Source: DASUBV01 sp036501025 (lineage in GTDB: Bacteria > Actinomycetota > Actinomycetes > Streptosporangiales > Streptosporangiaceae). From it: a DNA stretch of 64,000 nucleotides. The notes beneath the pieces are model-generated. The model was not told the DNA's origin. It was given only the letters and a program-made list of their open reading frames with translations, and did not search any database. Position numbers and translations under genes: made by a program. Positions 1 through 8,725 of this stretch are shown here, piece by piece. The stretch is taken from assembly GCA_036501025.1 (NCBI GenBank), contig DASYBB010000138.1, forward strand, positions 32,383 to 96,382, given 5' to 3'. Position 1 is the stretch's first letter; each line of letters starts with the position of its first letter.

Positions 1-274
1 TGATGTCGTCGTCCTCGTAGACGATGGCCATGCCCGGCACCGCCTCCGGCCGGGCCGTCAGCGGCACGGGGGGCGGCGGCAGGGTCACCTCCAGCCACTC
101 GCCGGCCGGCACCCGGTCGGACTTGGCCGCGGGCCGGCCGCCGACCAGCACGTCGCCCGCGCCGATCAGGTCGGCCGCGACCGACCGGGACAGCCCGAAC
201 ATCCGGGCCAGCGCGGCATCCAGGCGCTCGCCGTCCAGGCCGTCCGGCACCGGCACCCGGCGCGGCCCGGTCAT
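1..274 (-). CDS. rluD: RluA/RluD-family pseudouridine synthase, N-terminal part
   Basis: This is the first 91 codons of a gene that runs off the left edge of the window. The visible protein has an S4-type RNA-binding domain at about residues 14-65 (LDAALARMFGLSRS, then LIGAGDVLVGG), followed by an AIVYEDDDI segment. In the RluA/RluD family that segment leads into the catalytic domain, which isomerises uridine to pseudouridine in 23S rRNA. The ATG overlaps the TGA of lspA by four bases (ATGA), so the two are probably translationally coupled. The lspA-rluD order is usual in actinomycetes. The catalytic Asp lies outside the window, so the exact RluA/C/D subtype cannot be given. Confidence 0.85.
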   Translation of the reverse strand, partial: MTGPRRVPVPDGLDGERLDAALARMFGLSRSVAADLIGAGDVLVGGRPAAKSDRVPAGEWLEVTLPPPPVPLTARPEAVPGMAIVYEDDDI

Positions 275-852
275 CGCGCGCCGCCCTCGCCGGCCGGCTC
301 GCTGGCGGCCTGGTCATCGGCGGCCTGGTCATCGGCGGCCTGCTCGCCGGCGGCCGGGCCGCCGGCCGGCGTGCCGCGGCGGCCGTCCAGCTGGATGCCG
401 CGCAGGGACAGCAGGACGGCGAGCACCCCGCCGCACACGATCGACGAGTCGGCCAGGTTGAACACCGGCCAGTGCGGCAGCTGGATCCAGTCGACCACGT
501 AGCCGCGGAACAGGCCGGGATAGCGGAAGATGCGGTCCAGCAGGTTCCCGGTGGCCCCGCCGAGCAGCAGCCCCAGCGTCAGCGCCCACGGCAGGCTGCG
601 GATCCGCCGCGCGGTCCGCAGGATGATCACGATCACGGTGACGGCGATGGCCGAGAACACCAGCGTCATCGACGTCCCGATGCTGAAGGCCGCGCCGGGG
701 TTGCGGGACACCAGCAGGTGCAGGAAGCCGCCCAGCAGCCGCGCCGGCGGCCGCCCGGACAGCTTCGCCACCACCAGCAGCTTGGACACGATGTCGAGGG
801 CGAGCACGGTCAGGGCCACGCCGGCCACGACGCGGATCCGCGGTGGGCGCAC
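271..852 (-). CDS. lspA: Signal peptidase II (prolipoprotein signal peptidase)
   Basis: LspA is a membrane aspartic protease that removes the signal peptide from diacylglyceryl-modified prolipoproteins. Counted from the GTG at 852, the protein has 193 residues and four hydrophobic segments. The two catalytic aspartates are in GNLLDR (D106) and FNLADSSI (D135), and the conserved SRNPGAAFS motif precedes them. I chose the GTG because GGAAG lies just upstream and this start avoids overlap with the upstream DksA gene. An ATG at 972 would add 40 Pro/Ala-rich residues and overlap that gene by 37 bases. The C-terminus carries a low-complexity repeat (AADDQAADDQAAS). Likely substrates in this window are the lipoproteins at 55613 and 56038. 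Confidence 0.93.
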   Translation of the reverse strand: MRPPRIRVVAGVALTVLALDIVSKLLVVAKLSGRPPARLLGGFLHLLVSRNPGAAFSIGTSMTLVFSAIAVTVIVIILRTARRIRSLPWALTLGLLLGGATGNLLDRIFRYPGLFRGYVVDWIQLPHWPVFNLADSSIVCGGVLAVLLSLRGIQLDGRRGTPAGGPAAGEQAADDQAADDQAASEPAGEGGAR

Positions 853-935
853 GGTACTTCCCGGTCTTCCTGGTCCTGGCCGCCCTGCCGGGACGGGAGC
901 TGCGTTATCCGGGCCGGCGGTCGCCGCCGGCCCGG

Positions 936-1355
936 TCAGCGGCGCTCTTCGCGCTGCTTGCATGACACGCACAGCACGGCGCGGGGAAAAGCCTGCAGCC
1001 GCGCCTTCCCGATCGGCTCGCCGCAGGACTCGCAGGTCCCGTAGCTGCCGTCGGCCATCCGCGCGAGCGCGTGGTCCGCCTGGGCGAGCAGCTCGCGGGC
1101 GGTATAGGTGAGCGCCAGGTCATGCTCGCGCTCGAACGTCTTGGCCCCGGCGTCGGCCTGGTCATCACCGGCGTCGCCGGTGGTGTCGCTCAGCCGGCTG
1201 GCCATGTCGGACTCGGCGCGCTCGATGTCGGAACGCAGCTCGACCGCCTCGACCTCGAGCTGCTGCCGGACCTCTTTCAGCTCGGTCTCGGTCCAGGGCT
1301 CCTCGCCGGCCCGGATCGCCAGCGCAGCCGCTCCCGAAGGCGCAGTGGCTGTCAT
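936..1355 (-). CDS. TraR/DksA-family zinc-finger protein
   Basis: This small protein (139 residues from the chosen ATG) has an N-terminal helical, acidic region at about residues 20-100. It ends in a four-cysteine zinc finger, CESC at 108-111 and CVSC at 129-132, which is the TraR/DksA C4-type hallmark. Family members bind the RNA polymerase secondary channel and alter transcription initiation. In actinomycetes the close homologues are little studied, so the role is inferred. The start is set by GGGAGG seven bases before the ATG; the open frame continues upstream to 1457 without such a site. It is divergent from ileS and precedes lspA. Confidence 0.88.
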   Translation of the reverse strand: MTATAPSGAAALAIRAGEEPWTETELKEVRQQLEVEAVELRSDIERAESDMASRLSDTTGDAGDDQADAGAKTFEREHDLALTYTARELLAQADHALARMADGSYGTCESCGEPIGKARLQAFPRAVLCVSCKQREERR

Positions 1356-1603
1356 GTAAACGCCTCCCTCGGTGCCTGTTGACGGCGATCTGAGATAACC
1401 CATGCCATGCAGCCCGGCAGTCACCGGAGAATAGGTGCTGACCGCGGCCGTCCGCAAACATACCGGCCGGCGGCTGCGCCCGGAACAACGCCCGATCCCG
1501 GGGCCGGCATTCCGCCCGCGGCGGGGACTTTCTGTAATCAGATGATCACACTGCGTTAAAAATCCGATGATGACTCGGCGGGCATCGGCTATCGTCTGGT
1601 GCC
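1356..1603. promoter_or_regulatory. Divergent control region between the dksA-like gene and ileS
   Basis: This 248-base gap holds no supported gene. Towards ileS there is a TATCGT hexamer at 1590-1595, eight bases before the GTG, and no Shine-Dalgarno sequence, which suggests a leaderless or near-leaderless ileS transcript. No convincing -35 hexamer is visible. No T-box antiterminator or anti-sequestrator motif of the kind found before many actinobacterial ileS genes is present. Towards the dksA-like gene the only clear element is its ribosome binding site. Confidence 0.4.
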
Positions 1604-4600
1604 GTGCCTGCCGCTGCCGCTCCCTTCCCTGAGCTGCCGGGCGAGGCCGACCTGCCCGCGATGGAGCAGGAGGTGCTGCGCCGCTGGCAGGAGCACCGTG
1701 TCTTCGAGCGGTCCCTGGAGCAGACGGCCAGCGGCCCGCCCTGGATCTGCTACGAGGGGCCGCCGACGGCCAACGGCATGCCCGGGGTCCATCACATCGA
1801 GGCCCGGGTGCTGAAGGACGCGCTGCCGCGGTTCAAGACCATGCAGGGCTTTCACGTCCCCCGCCGGGCGGGCTGGGACTGCCACGGGCTGCCCGTCGAG
1901 GTCGCGGTCGAGAAGGAGCTCGGGCTGGCCGCCAAGCCCGATATCGAGGCCTACGGCATCGCCGAGTTCAACGCGCGCTGCCGGGAGTCGGTCCTGCGCC
2001 ACGTGGACGAGTTCGCGCGGCTGACCACGCGGATGGGCTACTGGACCGACCTGGGCGCCGCCTACCGGACGATGGACCCGGCCTACATCGAGTCGGTGTG
2101 GTGGTCGCTCAAGGAGATCTTCGGCCGCGGCCTGCTCGTCCGCGACCTGCGGATCAGCCCGTACTGCCCGCGGTGCGGAACGGCGCTGTCCGACCACGAG
2201 ATGGGGCAGCCGGAGGTCTACCGGGACGTGGCCGACCCGTCGGTCACGGTCCGGTTCCCGCTGCGCGAGCTGCCCGCCGGCGCGCCGCCCGAGCTGGCCG
2301 GCGCGGACCTGCTGGTGTGGACGACGACGCCCTGGACGCTGGTGGCGAACACGGCCGTCGCGGTCCACCCGGACGCCACCTACGCGGTGGCCCGCCGGGC
2401 CGGCCACGGCGACCGCGTCGTGGTGGCCGATGACCTGTTCGCCCGGCTGCTCGGCGATGGCTGGCACGTCACCCGGCGCCTGCGCGGCGCCGAGCTGGCC
2501 GGGGCCCGCTACCAGCCGCCGCTGCAGCTGATCGAGGTGCCGGGCGCGCACACGGTCATCACCGCCGACTTCGTCACCACGGCCGAGGGCACCGGCCTGG
2601 TCCACATCGCGCCGGCCTTCGGCGCCGACGACCTCGCCGCGGCCCGGGCGAACGGCCTGCCCGTCGTCAACCCGGTCGAGCCGGACGGCACGTTCGCGGC
2701 GGACATCCCCCTGGTCGGCGGCCTGTTCTTCAAGGCGGCCGATCCGCGCCTGATCAGCGACCTGGCCGACCGGGACCTGCTGATGTGGTCCCAGCCGGTC
2801 GAGCACAGCTATCCCCACTGCTGGCGCTGCGGGACGGCGCTGCTGTACTACGCGCTGCCGACCTGGTTCATCAAGACCACGGCCATCCGCGACCGGCTGC
2901 TCGCCGAGAACGCCCGGACCGGCTGGCAGCCGCCGTCGGTCCGGGACGGCCGGTACGGCGAGTGGCTGCGCGGCAACGTGGACTGGGCGCTGTCGCGGAC
3001 CCGGTACTGGGGCACGCCCCTGCCCGTCTGGACCTGCCCGGCCGGTCACGCCACCTGCGTCGGCTCGCTGGCCGAGCTGTCTCAGCTGGCCGGCCGCGAC
3101 CTGGCCGGGCTCGACCCGCACCGGCCTTACGTCGACGACGTCGTCATCAGCTGCCCGGACTGCGGTGCCCCGGCCCACCGGGTGCCCGAGGTCATCGACG
3201 TCTGGTACGACTCCGGCGCCATGCCGTTCGCGCAGTTCGGCGCCCCGCTGCGGAACGAGCGCGAGTTCGCGGCCAGCTACCCGGCACAGTTCATCTGCGA
3301 GGCCATCGACCAGACCCGCGGCTGGTTCTACTCCCTGATGGTCATCGGCACGCTGATCTTCGGCCGGTCGGCGTACCAGAACGCGGTCTGCCTCGGCCTG
3401 ATCGCCGACGACCAGGGCCGGAAGATGAGCAAGCACCTGGGCAACGTGCTCGAGCCGATGGCGCTGATGGACGCCCGCGGTGCCGACGCCGTGCGCTGGT
3501 TCTTCGCCGCCAGCGGGTCGCCGTGGGCGACCCGGAAGATCGGGGACGGCGCACTCGAGGAGGTCGTGCGCAAGATCCTGCTCCCCTACTGGAACACGGC
3601 GTCGTTCCTGGTCCGCTACGCCAACGCGGCGGCCGCCCAGGGCGACGCCTGGGTGCCGCCCGGCCGGCCGCCGGGCCCGCCGCCCCCGGCCCCGCGCGCG
3701 GCGACCGACCGGTGGCTGCTCAGCCAGCTGCAGGTGCTGGTCCGGGACACGACCAGCGCGCTGGAGGCGTTCGACACCGCGGCCGCCGGCCGGCTCATCG
3801 CCGCCTTCATCGACGACCTGTCCCGGTGGTACCTCCGCCGGTCCCGGCGGCGGTTCCGGGCCGGGCCGCTGACGCCGGACGGCGCGCCGGCGTTCGCCAC
3901 CCTGTACGCCGCCCTGGACACCCTGACCCGGCTGATGGCGCCGATCACGCCGTTCATCACCGACCACCTGTGGGGGGTGCTGCGCGGCGGGGCGCCGCCC
4001 GACTCGGTGCACCTGGCCGCCTGGCCCGTCCCGGACGCCGGCCTCATCGACGCCGAGCTCGGCGCGCAGATGGCGCTGGCCCGGCGGCTGGTCGACCTGG
4101 GCCGGGCGGCGCGGGCGAGCGCGGCCGTGCGGGTCCGCCAGCCGCTGGCCCGCGCCCTGGTGGCCGCACCGGGCCTGGCCGCCCTGCCGGCCGAGCTGCG
4201 GGCCGAGGTGTGTGACGAGCTGAACGTCGCCGCCCTGGAGCCGCTGGACACCGTCGGCGAGGAACTCGTCAGCTACGTGGTCCGCCCGAGCTTCCGCGAG
4301 CTGGGCCGCCGCTTCGGCATGGGCACCCGCGCGGTGGCGGCCGCGATCAGCGCCGCCGATCCCGCGAGCCTGTCCCGCGCCCTCCGCACGGCCGGCCGCG
4401 CGGACGTCGTCGTGGGCGGCTCGGCCACGACCGTGACGCCGGCGGAGGTGATTATTACCCAGGTGCCCCGTTCTGGCTGGTCGGTGGCCACGGAGGGGGG
4501 CGAGACCGTCGCCCTGGACGTCGCCATCAGCCCGGAGCTGCGCCGTGAGGGCCTGGCCCGCGAGGTCGTCCGCCTGGTCCAGGACGCCCGGAAGGCCGAC

Positions 4601-4816
4601 GGGCTGGACGTCCGTGACCGGATCTGGCTGCGCTGGGCCACCGCGGACCCGGACCTGGCCGCCGCCCTGGCCGAGCACGGCGAGCTGATCACCGCCGAGG
4701 TCCTGGCCGCCGACTACGCCCCCGCCGACGCGGCGGCCGGGGTGAACGGCGGACGCGAGCACAGCTCGGCCGACCTCGGGCTCACGTTCTGGCTCCGCCG
4801 GGCCGCGCCCGCCTGA
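1604..4816 (+). CDS. ileS: Isoleucyl-tRNA synthetase
   Basis: Charges tRNA-Ile with isoleucine. The 1070-residue protein matches the long actinobacterial IleRS. It has the class I N-terminal signature at 52-64 (GPPTANGMPGVHH), the CPRCGT and CWRCGT zinc-ribbon-like elements, an editing domain in the first half, and KMSKH at 607-611. The first signature reads GVHH (residues 61-64) instead of the canonical HxGH, an inverted motif known in some type 2 IleRS enzymes. The start is the GTG at 1604; no ribosome binding site precedes it, so translation may be leaderless. The gene is alone on the plus strand among minus-strand genes and ends shortly before a strong hairpin. Confidence 0.97.
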   Translation: MPAAAAPFPELPGEADLPAMEQEVLRRWQEHRVFERSLEQTASGPPWICYEGPPTANGMPGVHHIEARVLKDALPRFKTMQGFHVPRRAGWDCHGLPVEVAVEKELGLAAKPDIEAYGIAEFNARCRESVLRHVDEFARLTTRMGYWTDLGAAYRTMDPAYIESVWWSLKEIFGRGLLVRDLRISPYCPRCGTALSDHEMGQPEVYRDVADPSVTVRFPLRELPAGAPPELAGADLLVWTTTPWTLVANTAVAVHPDATYAVARRAGHGDRVVVADDLFARLLGDGWHVTRRLRGAELAGARYQPPLQLIEVPGAHTVITADFVTTAEGTGLVHIAPAFGADDLAAARANGLPVVNPVEPDGTFAADIPLVGGLFFKAADPRLISDLADRDLLMWSQPVEHSYPHCWRCGTALLYYALPTWFIKTTAIRDRLLAENARTGWQPPSVRDGRYGEWLRGNVDWALSRTRYWGTPLPVWTCPAGHATCVGSLAELSQLAGRDLAGLDPHRPYVDDVVISCPDCGAPAHRVPEVIDVWYDSGAMPFAQFGAPLRNEREFAASYPAQFICEAIDQTRGWFYSLMVIGTLIFGRSAYQNAVCLGLIADDQGRKMSKHLGNVLEPMALMDARGADAVRWFFAASGSPWATRKIGDGALEEVVRKILLPYWNTASFLVRYANAAAAQGDAWVPPGRPPGPPPPAPRAATDRWLLSQLQVLVRDTTSALEAFDTAAAGRLIAAFIDDLSRWYLRRSRRRFRAGPLTPDGAPAFATLYAALDTLTRLMAPITPFITDHLWGVLRGGAPPDSVHLAAWPVPDAGLIDAELGAQMALARRLVDLGRAARASAAVRVRQPLARALVAAPGLAALPAELRAEVCDELNVAALEPLDTVGEELVSYVVRPSFRELGRRFGMGTRAVAAAISAADPASLSRALRTAGRADVVVGGSATTVTPAEVIITQVPRSGWSVATEGGETVALDVAISPELRREGLAREVVRLVQDARKADGLDVRDRIWLRWATADPDLAAALAEHGELITAEVLAADYAPADAAAGVNGGREHSSADLGLTFWLRRAAPA

Positions 4817-4859
4817 GCGCCCGCCTCGCCCGCGCGCGCCTCCCGCCAACGACATGACT

Positions 4860-4895
4860 GTAAGGTCGCTGCTGCCAGGGCAGCAGCGACCTTAC
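4860..4895. terminator. Hairpin downstream of ileS
   Basis: A perfect 17-base inverted repeat (arms 4860-4876 and 4879-4895, two-base nominal loop) lies 43 bases after the ileS stop. There is no U-run, as is common for actinobacterial terminators. The arms begin GTAAGGTCGCTG. It is the only strong structure in the 320-base gap between ileS and the convergent membrane-protein gene and could serve both directions. Confidence 0.65.
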
Positions 4896-5137
4896 GCCCA
4901 TGCTGTTCCCGCGCGGCTCGGGCGGCCGCGCTGGGAGCCAGGGCCGACCGGCCGGCTGCCCGACGAGTCCCAGACGTCTCACCAGACTCACACGTCGCGG
5001 CTGCGACCGGGTTCCGAGGGACCCACTCAGCCTCCAGCGGAAGGCGAGCACCGCCCGAGCCCCCGGAGCCGCGAGGGTTGGTACGGGCGGACGGGTGGTG
5101 CTACCGGGAGCCACCCGCCGATATCGGCGGATACGCC
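4896..5137. other. Intergenic gap with a short palindrome
   Basis: No supported gene is visible here. The only notable element is a perfect 16-base palindrome, CCGCCGATATCGGCGG at 5115-5130. It sits a few bases beyond the stop of the minus-strand gene that ends at 5138, and could form a short hairpin or be a protein-binding site. Confidence 0.4.
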
Positions 5138-6847
5138 CTAGTCGGGGCGGCAGGCCTTGCAGGGCACGCTGCCCGCCGCCTGTGCCGCCTGCGTCGTCGT
5201 GACCTCCAGGTCCTCCTCGCCGAGGAACCGGATGAGAATGCACTCTGCCCGGTGATACCGGCCGATGCCGGGAACCACCGTGACCGCGGTTTCCGCACCC
5301 GCTGGCGCGCTAGGCGCGTCCGGGCCGGACGGCGCCGGGCCGGACGGGCCCGGGGCGGCCGGAGCCGGGCCAGGCGGGGCCGGGGCGGCGCTGGTGACGG
5401 TCTCGGGGGCGGCCACGGCCGCGCCGGCGGGCTGGGCGGCCTGGTCCGGGCGAGCGGCCCGCGGGTCAGCCTGTTCCGTCCTGGCCTGCTCCGTCCTGGC
5501 CTGCTCCGGGCCGACCTGATCCGGGCTGGCCTGCTTCCGGCTCGACGGGGCCGGGCTGGCCGCCTCCTGGCTGGCCTGCCTGCCACGGGGCGGCGGCCCG
5601 GACGGCCGGTCAGCCTCCGGGCGGGCCGGGGGGCCAGCCGCTACGGCCGGGGTTGCTTCACTCGCCTGGGCCGACGGGGTAGCGCTGGCCGGCTGGGTAG
5701 TGCTGGCCGGCGAGGTAGTGCTGGCCGGCGGGGTGGCGCTCGCCGCCGGAGCTGCGCTTGCCGCAGTAGTGGCGCTTGCCGGCCGGGCGCTCTCCGCGGC
5801 GCGGGTGCCCTTGGCCGTCTGACGGCCCGCCGGGCCGGTGGCACTGGCCGCGTCGGCGGGCTGCTGCCGCGCGCGGCGCAGAAGTTCGTCCACGCTGGGC
5901 GGCCCGTCGGAGCGCTCCGCCGGCCGCGGGACGGAACGGGGAGGCGCGGTGGGAGCCGCCGGGCGGGCCGGCGCTGGCGCGGCAGAGGCCGCCGGGCGGC
6001 CCGATTCGGGCTCGGTGTTCCGCGGGTCACGCTCGGGCCGGTCCAGCCGGTCCTCCCGGTCAGGAACCCGCCGGTCGCGGCCTGGCCCGGCCGGCTGAAG
6101 CCGATCACGCTCGGGCCGGTCGCCCTCGGGCCGGTCACGCTCGGGCCGGTCACGCTCGGGCCGATCCGGCCTGACCTCCCGGGCGGGACGAACCTCCGCA
6201 CCGGTCCCACGGGCACCGGGCTGCGGCTCAGCCGACGCGGTGTTCCAGGCATCCGCCGGACCGCGGCCGCCCTCGCGGCCTGCCCGCCGGTTACCCGCGC
6301 CAGCCGGCTCCCGCCGCGAGACGCCGGCCTCACCAGAAGCCTGACGCTCACGATCCCCGCGGTCACGATCCCCGCGATCGCCGGGGAGGCCCGGCCAGTC
6401 AGGAACCCGCGGCGCGGTCGCGGTTTCCAGGTCATTCGCCGCGGGCGCGTCGCCCGGGGCCAGGACACTGCCACCCCGCCGACTCCCGCTCGCCGCGCCG
6501 GCGCCCGCCGTCGCGGCGGCCGGGGCCGCATCGGCCCCGCTGCCCGCCCGCCCCGCCGCGGAATCGGCCGGGACCGCAGAATCAGCCAGAGCCGCAGAAT
6601 CGGCCGGCGCCGCGGGGTCCGCCAGGACCCCGGAACCGGCCGGGGCCTCGGCGCCATCGGCCGAGGCCCGCTCGAAGATCTCGTCCCGCCACAGCACCAC
6701 GCCGATGATCAGCATGAGCAGGGCCACGCCCGCCAGGGCGACGGCCAGGTAGACCAGCGGCAGGCTAGCCGAAATCGCGCCTGCCACCAGCAGCCCGACC
6801 GCCACCACGACGACCGCAAGGACCACGCTGAACCGGATCACCGACAT
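5138..6847 (-). CDS. Two-helix membrane protein with long disordered linker and C-terminal Cys/His motif
   Basis: Function not recognised. The 569-residue product starts with two adjacent membrane helices (about residues 5-25 and 29-51) followed by WRDEIFERAS. The next roughly 460 residues are low complexity, rich in Ala, Pro, Arg, Asp and Glu, and include a run of DRPER-type pentapeptide repeats coded by near-identical 15-base units around 6110-6170. The last 45 residues form a compact conserved-looking segment: GRYHRAEC, then a hydrophobic stretch, then AAGSVPCKACRPD, with H532, C536, C563 and C566 as possible metal ligands. This resembles the C-terminus of Ada-type zinc knuckles. The gene follows divIVA on the same strand, so a role in polar growth or division is possible but inferred. 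Confidence 0.7.
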   Translation of the reverse strand: MSVIRFSVVLAVVVVAVGLLVAGAISASLPLVYLAVALAGVALLMLIIGVVLWRDEIFERASADGAEAPAGSGVLADPAAPADSAALADSAVPADSAAGRAGSGADAAPAAATAGAGAASGSRRGGSVLAPGDAPAANDLETATAPRVPDWPGLPGDRGDRDRGDRERQASGEAGVSRREPAGAGNRRAGREGGRGPADAWNTASAEPQPGARGTGAEVRPAREVRPDRPERDRPERDRPEGDRPERDRLQPAGPGRDRRVPDREDRLDRPERDPRNTEPESGRPAASAAPAPARPAAPTAPPRSVPRPAERSDGPPSVDELLRRARQQPADAASATGPAGRQTAKGTRAAESARPASATTAASAAPAASATPPASTTSPASTTQPASATPSAQASEATPAVAAGPPARPEADRPSGPPPRGRQASQEAASPAPSSRKQASPDQVGPEQARTEQARTEQADPRAARPDQAAQPAGAAVAAPETVTSAAPAPPGPAPAAPGPSGPAPSGPDAPSAPAGAETAVTVVPGIGRYHRAECILIRFLGEEDLEVTTTQAAQAAGSVPCKACRPD

Positions 6848-6886
6848 GCTCCGCTAGCTAGCGATGCCCGCAACCCACTCTCGGGG

Positions 6887-7744
6887 CTATCGACGGTCGT
6901 GCTGACCGGAGTCCGACGGGTGGAAGCCTGAGCCGTTGTGCGCTACCGGCTCGGGCACGCCACCGTAAGAACCGGACACGGACGGCTGGCCGCCGTTGCG
7001 GACGTCCATCCGGCCCACGCCGGCGGGCACCGACGGAGGCGTCGCGGCCGAGATCGCCGGGAACACGCCGCTGTCGGCGGCACCGGCCTCAAGGTCGCGG
7101 AGCTGGCCCTCCAGGTACGCCTTGAGACGGCTGCGGTACTCGCGCTCGAACGCGCGCAGGTCGTCAACACGGCGCTCCAGCTCCTCGCGGGACTGCACGA
7201 GGGACCCCATGGCCTGGCGGTGCCGCTCCTGGGCGTCGCGCTCCAGGCTCTCGGCCCGGGCACGCGCGTCGCTGGTGATCTGCTCCGACTGGCGGCGCGC
7301 CTTGGTCAGGATGTCGTCGGCCTCGCGGCGGGCGCGGCCGAGGGTCTCGTCGGCCTCCCGGCGGGCGTCGGCGATGGCCTGGTCGGCCGTCTGCTGGGCC
7401 AGGGCCAGGACGCGGGCCGCCGTGTCCATGTTGTCCTCGACCGGCTTCATCATCACCGGCTCCGGGCGACGCTCGGGCTCGCGGTGCGGCGGCTCGGAGG
7501 CCATCAGTTCGGGTACCGGCTCGATGTGCGGAGCGTTCAGGGCCGCCGGAACGGGCTGCTTGCCGCCGCCACCGCGCAGGACCTCCGCCAGCTTGGCCCG
7601 AAGCTCTTCGTTGTCCTGGATAAGCCGGTCGAGTTCCGCCTCGACCTCATCGAGGAAGGCGTCGACCTCTTCCTCGTCGTAGCCGGGCCTGAGCCTGGTC
7701 GTGCTGAACTGCTTGTTCCGCACATCCGCGGGCGTCAGTGGCAT
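6887..7744 (-). CDS. divIVA: DivIVA/Wag31 polar growth protein
   Basis: DivIVA-type proteins mark curved membrane at poles and septa and direct polar cell-wall growth in actinomycetes. The N-terminus MPLTPADVRNKQFSTT...GYDEEEVDAFLDEVE is the conserved membrane-binding and first coiled-coil domain. A Pro/Glu-rich linker (about residues 70-110) is followed by a long second coiled coil (about 115-235) and a variable tail, for 285 residues in all. I chose the ATG at 7744, preceded by AAGGAG eight bases upstream; an in-frame start at 7786 would add 14 residues. It lies downstream of yggT and sepF in the usual order. Confidence 0.96.
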   Translation of the reverse strand: MPLTPADVRNKQFSTTRLRPGYDEEEVDAFLDEVEAELDRLIQDNEELRAKLAEVLRGGGGKQPVPAALNAPHIEPVPELMASEPPHREPERRPEPVMMKPVEDNMDTAARVLALAQQTADQAIADARREADETLGRARREADDILTKARRQSEQITSDARARAESLERDAQERHRQAMGSLVQSREELERRVDDLRAFEREYRSRLKAYLEGQLRDLEAGAADSGVFPAISAATPPSVPAGVGRMDVRNGGQPSVSGSYGGVPEPVAHNGSGFHPSDSGQHDRR

Positions 7745-7788
7745 CTCGTCGTCTCCTTGGAGCATGGTCCTTGTGGACGCTTTCACTT

Positions 7789-8070
7789 CTAGTGCTGCAC
7801 GACCTGCCAGAGCACGAGCACCACCAGGAACAGCAGCATGAAGCTGAGGTCAAGAGCCACAGTACCGAGCCGGAGTGTCGGAATGTAGCGCCTTAGGAAT
7901 CTCAGTGGCGGATCGGTGGCGGTGAACACCACCTCGGCGATGACCAGGACGGCGCCCCGGGGGCGCCAGTCGCGCGCGAAAGCCTGGACCCAGCTGAGGA
8001 TCAGCCTGCCGATGAGCAGCAGGAGGAAGACAGATAGCACCCAGAACAGCACCAGTTTGGCTATGTCCAC
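7789..8070 (-). CDS. YggT-family membrane protein
   Basis: A 93-residue protein with two long hydrophobic segments (about residues 5-27 and 68-91) around a polar middle containing the family motif TDPPLRFLRRYIPTLRLG. YggT (also Ylm/CCB3 type) proteins sit beside sepF in actinomycete division clusters and are needed for normal membrane or septum assembly; the molecular role is unclear. The start is a GTG preceded by AGGAAA. It is 45 bases upstream of the divIVA start and 79 bases downstream of sepF. Confidence 0.93.
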   Translation of the reverse strand: MDIAKLVLFWVLSVFLLLLIGRLILSWVQAFARDWRPRGAVLVIAEVVFTATDPPLRFLRRYIPTLRLGTVALDLSFMLLFLVVLVLWQVVQH

Positions 8071-8149
8071 TTTCCTGCCCTGCTCGCTGCGGCGTCCGAC
8101 GGCCCGGCCGCGTCGCCCACGGCCCGGTGCTTACTGTGCGTGACGACGG

Positions 8150-8656
8150 CTAGCTCTGGTTGAAGAAACCGCGCTCCGCGATCCGGGCCTTGTCCTCGGC
8201 CGCCACCTCGACGTTGGCCGGGGACAGCAGGAACACCTTGTTCGTCACCCGCTCGATGCTCCCGCGCAGCCCGAAGATCAGTCCTGCCGAGAAGTCGACC
8301 AGCCGCTTCGCATCGCTGTCGACCATCTCTGTCAGGTTCATGATCACCGGAGTGCCCTCACGGAAGTGCTCTCCGATCGTCCGTGCCTCATTGTACGTCC
8401 GCGGATGCAAGGTCGTGATCCGGGCCAAATCGGTCGTCTGGATCACGGACCCGTGGCGCTCGCCGGACGGACGGGCCGCCTCGGGGAACCCCGGGTAGGC
8501 GTCAGCGACGGGCCGGTCGTCCTGGGTCACCAGGTCGGTGCCGTACTCGTCGTACTCGTCCTCGGTGCCGTATTCGTCCGAGTAGTGGTCGTCGTACTGG
8601 TGATCGTCCTCTACTAGGCCGAGGTAGACCGCCATCTTGCGCATCGCGCTGGCCAT
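8150..8656 (-). CDS. sepF: Cell division protein SepF
   Basis: SepF anchors FtsZ to the membrane in Gram-positive bacteria that lack FtsA. The N-terminus MASAMRKMAVYLGLVEDD is the amphipathic membrane-targeting helix. It is followed by an unusually acidic, Tyr/Asp-rich linker (about residues 17-45) and the SepF fold from about residue 75 (VIQTTDLARITTLHPRTYNEARTIGEHFREG in part) to the end (168 residues). The ATG is preceded by GGAGG with seven-base spacing. Its position between yggS and yggT is conserved. Confidence 0.96.
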   Translation of the reverse strand: MASAMRKMAVYLGLVEDDHQYDDHYSDEYGTEDEYDEYGTDLVTQDDRPVADAYPGFPEAARPSGERHGSVIQTTDLARITTLHPRTYNEARTIGEHFREGTPVIMNLTEMVDSDAKRLVDFSAGLIFGLRGSIERVTNKVFLLSPANVEVAAEDKARIAERGFFNQS

Positions 8657-8725
8657 CTTCTGTCCTCCGTCATGCCCGCCGAGCAGCCCCGCATCACACT
8701 GCGGCGTGCCACGCTTCGTCGGACA

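Noticed and set aside
1356..1603. T-box riboswitch upstream of ileS
   Set aside because: No conserved T-box sequence or specifier stem could be recognised and the space is short.
1589..4855. A 1088-codon open frame antisense to ileS
   Set aside because: It is a high-GC shadow frame with no domain signature; the plus-strand ileS explains the region completely.
5078..6931. A 617-codon plus-strand frame opposite the membrane-protein gene
   Set aside because: Low-complexity Arg/Gly/Ala translation without motifs; the minus-strand frame has membrane helices and a conserved-looking end.
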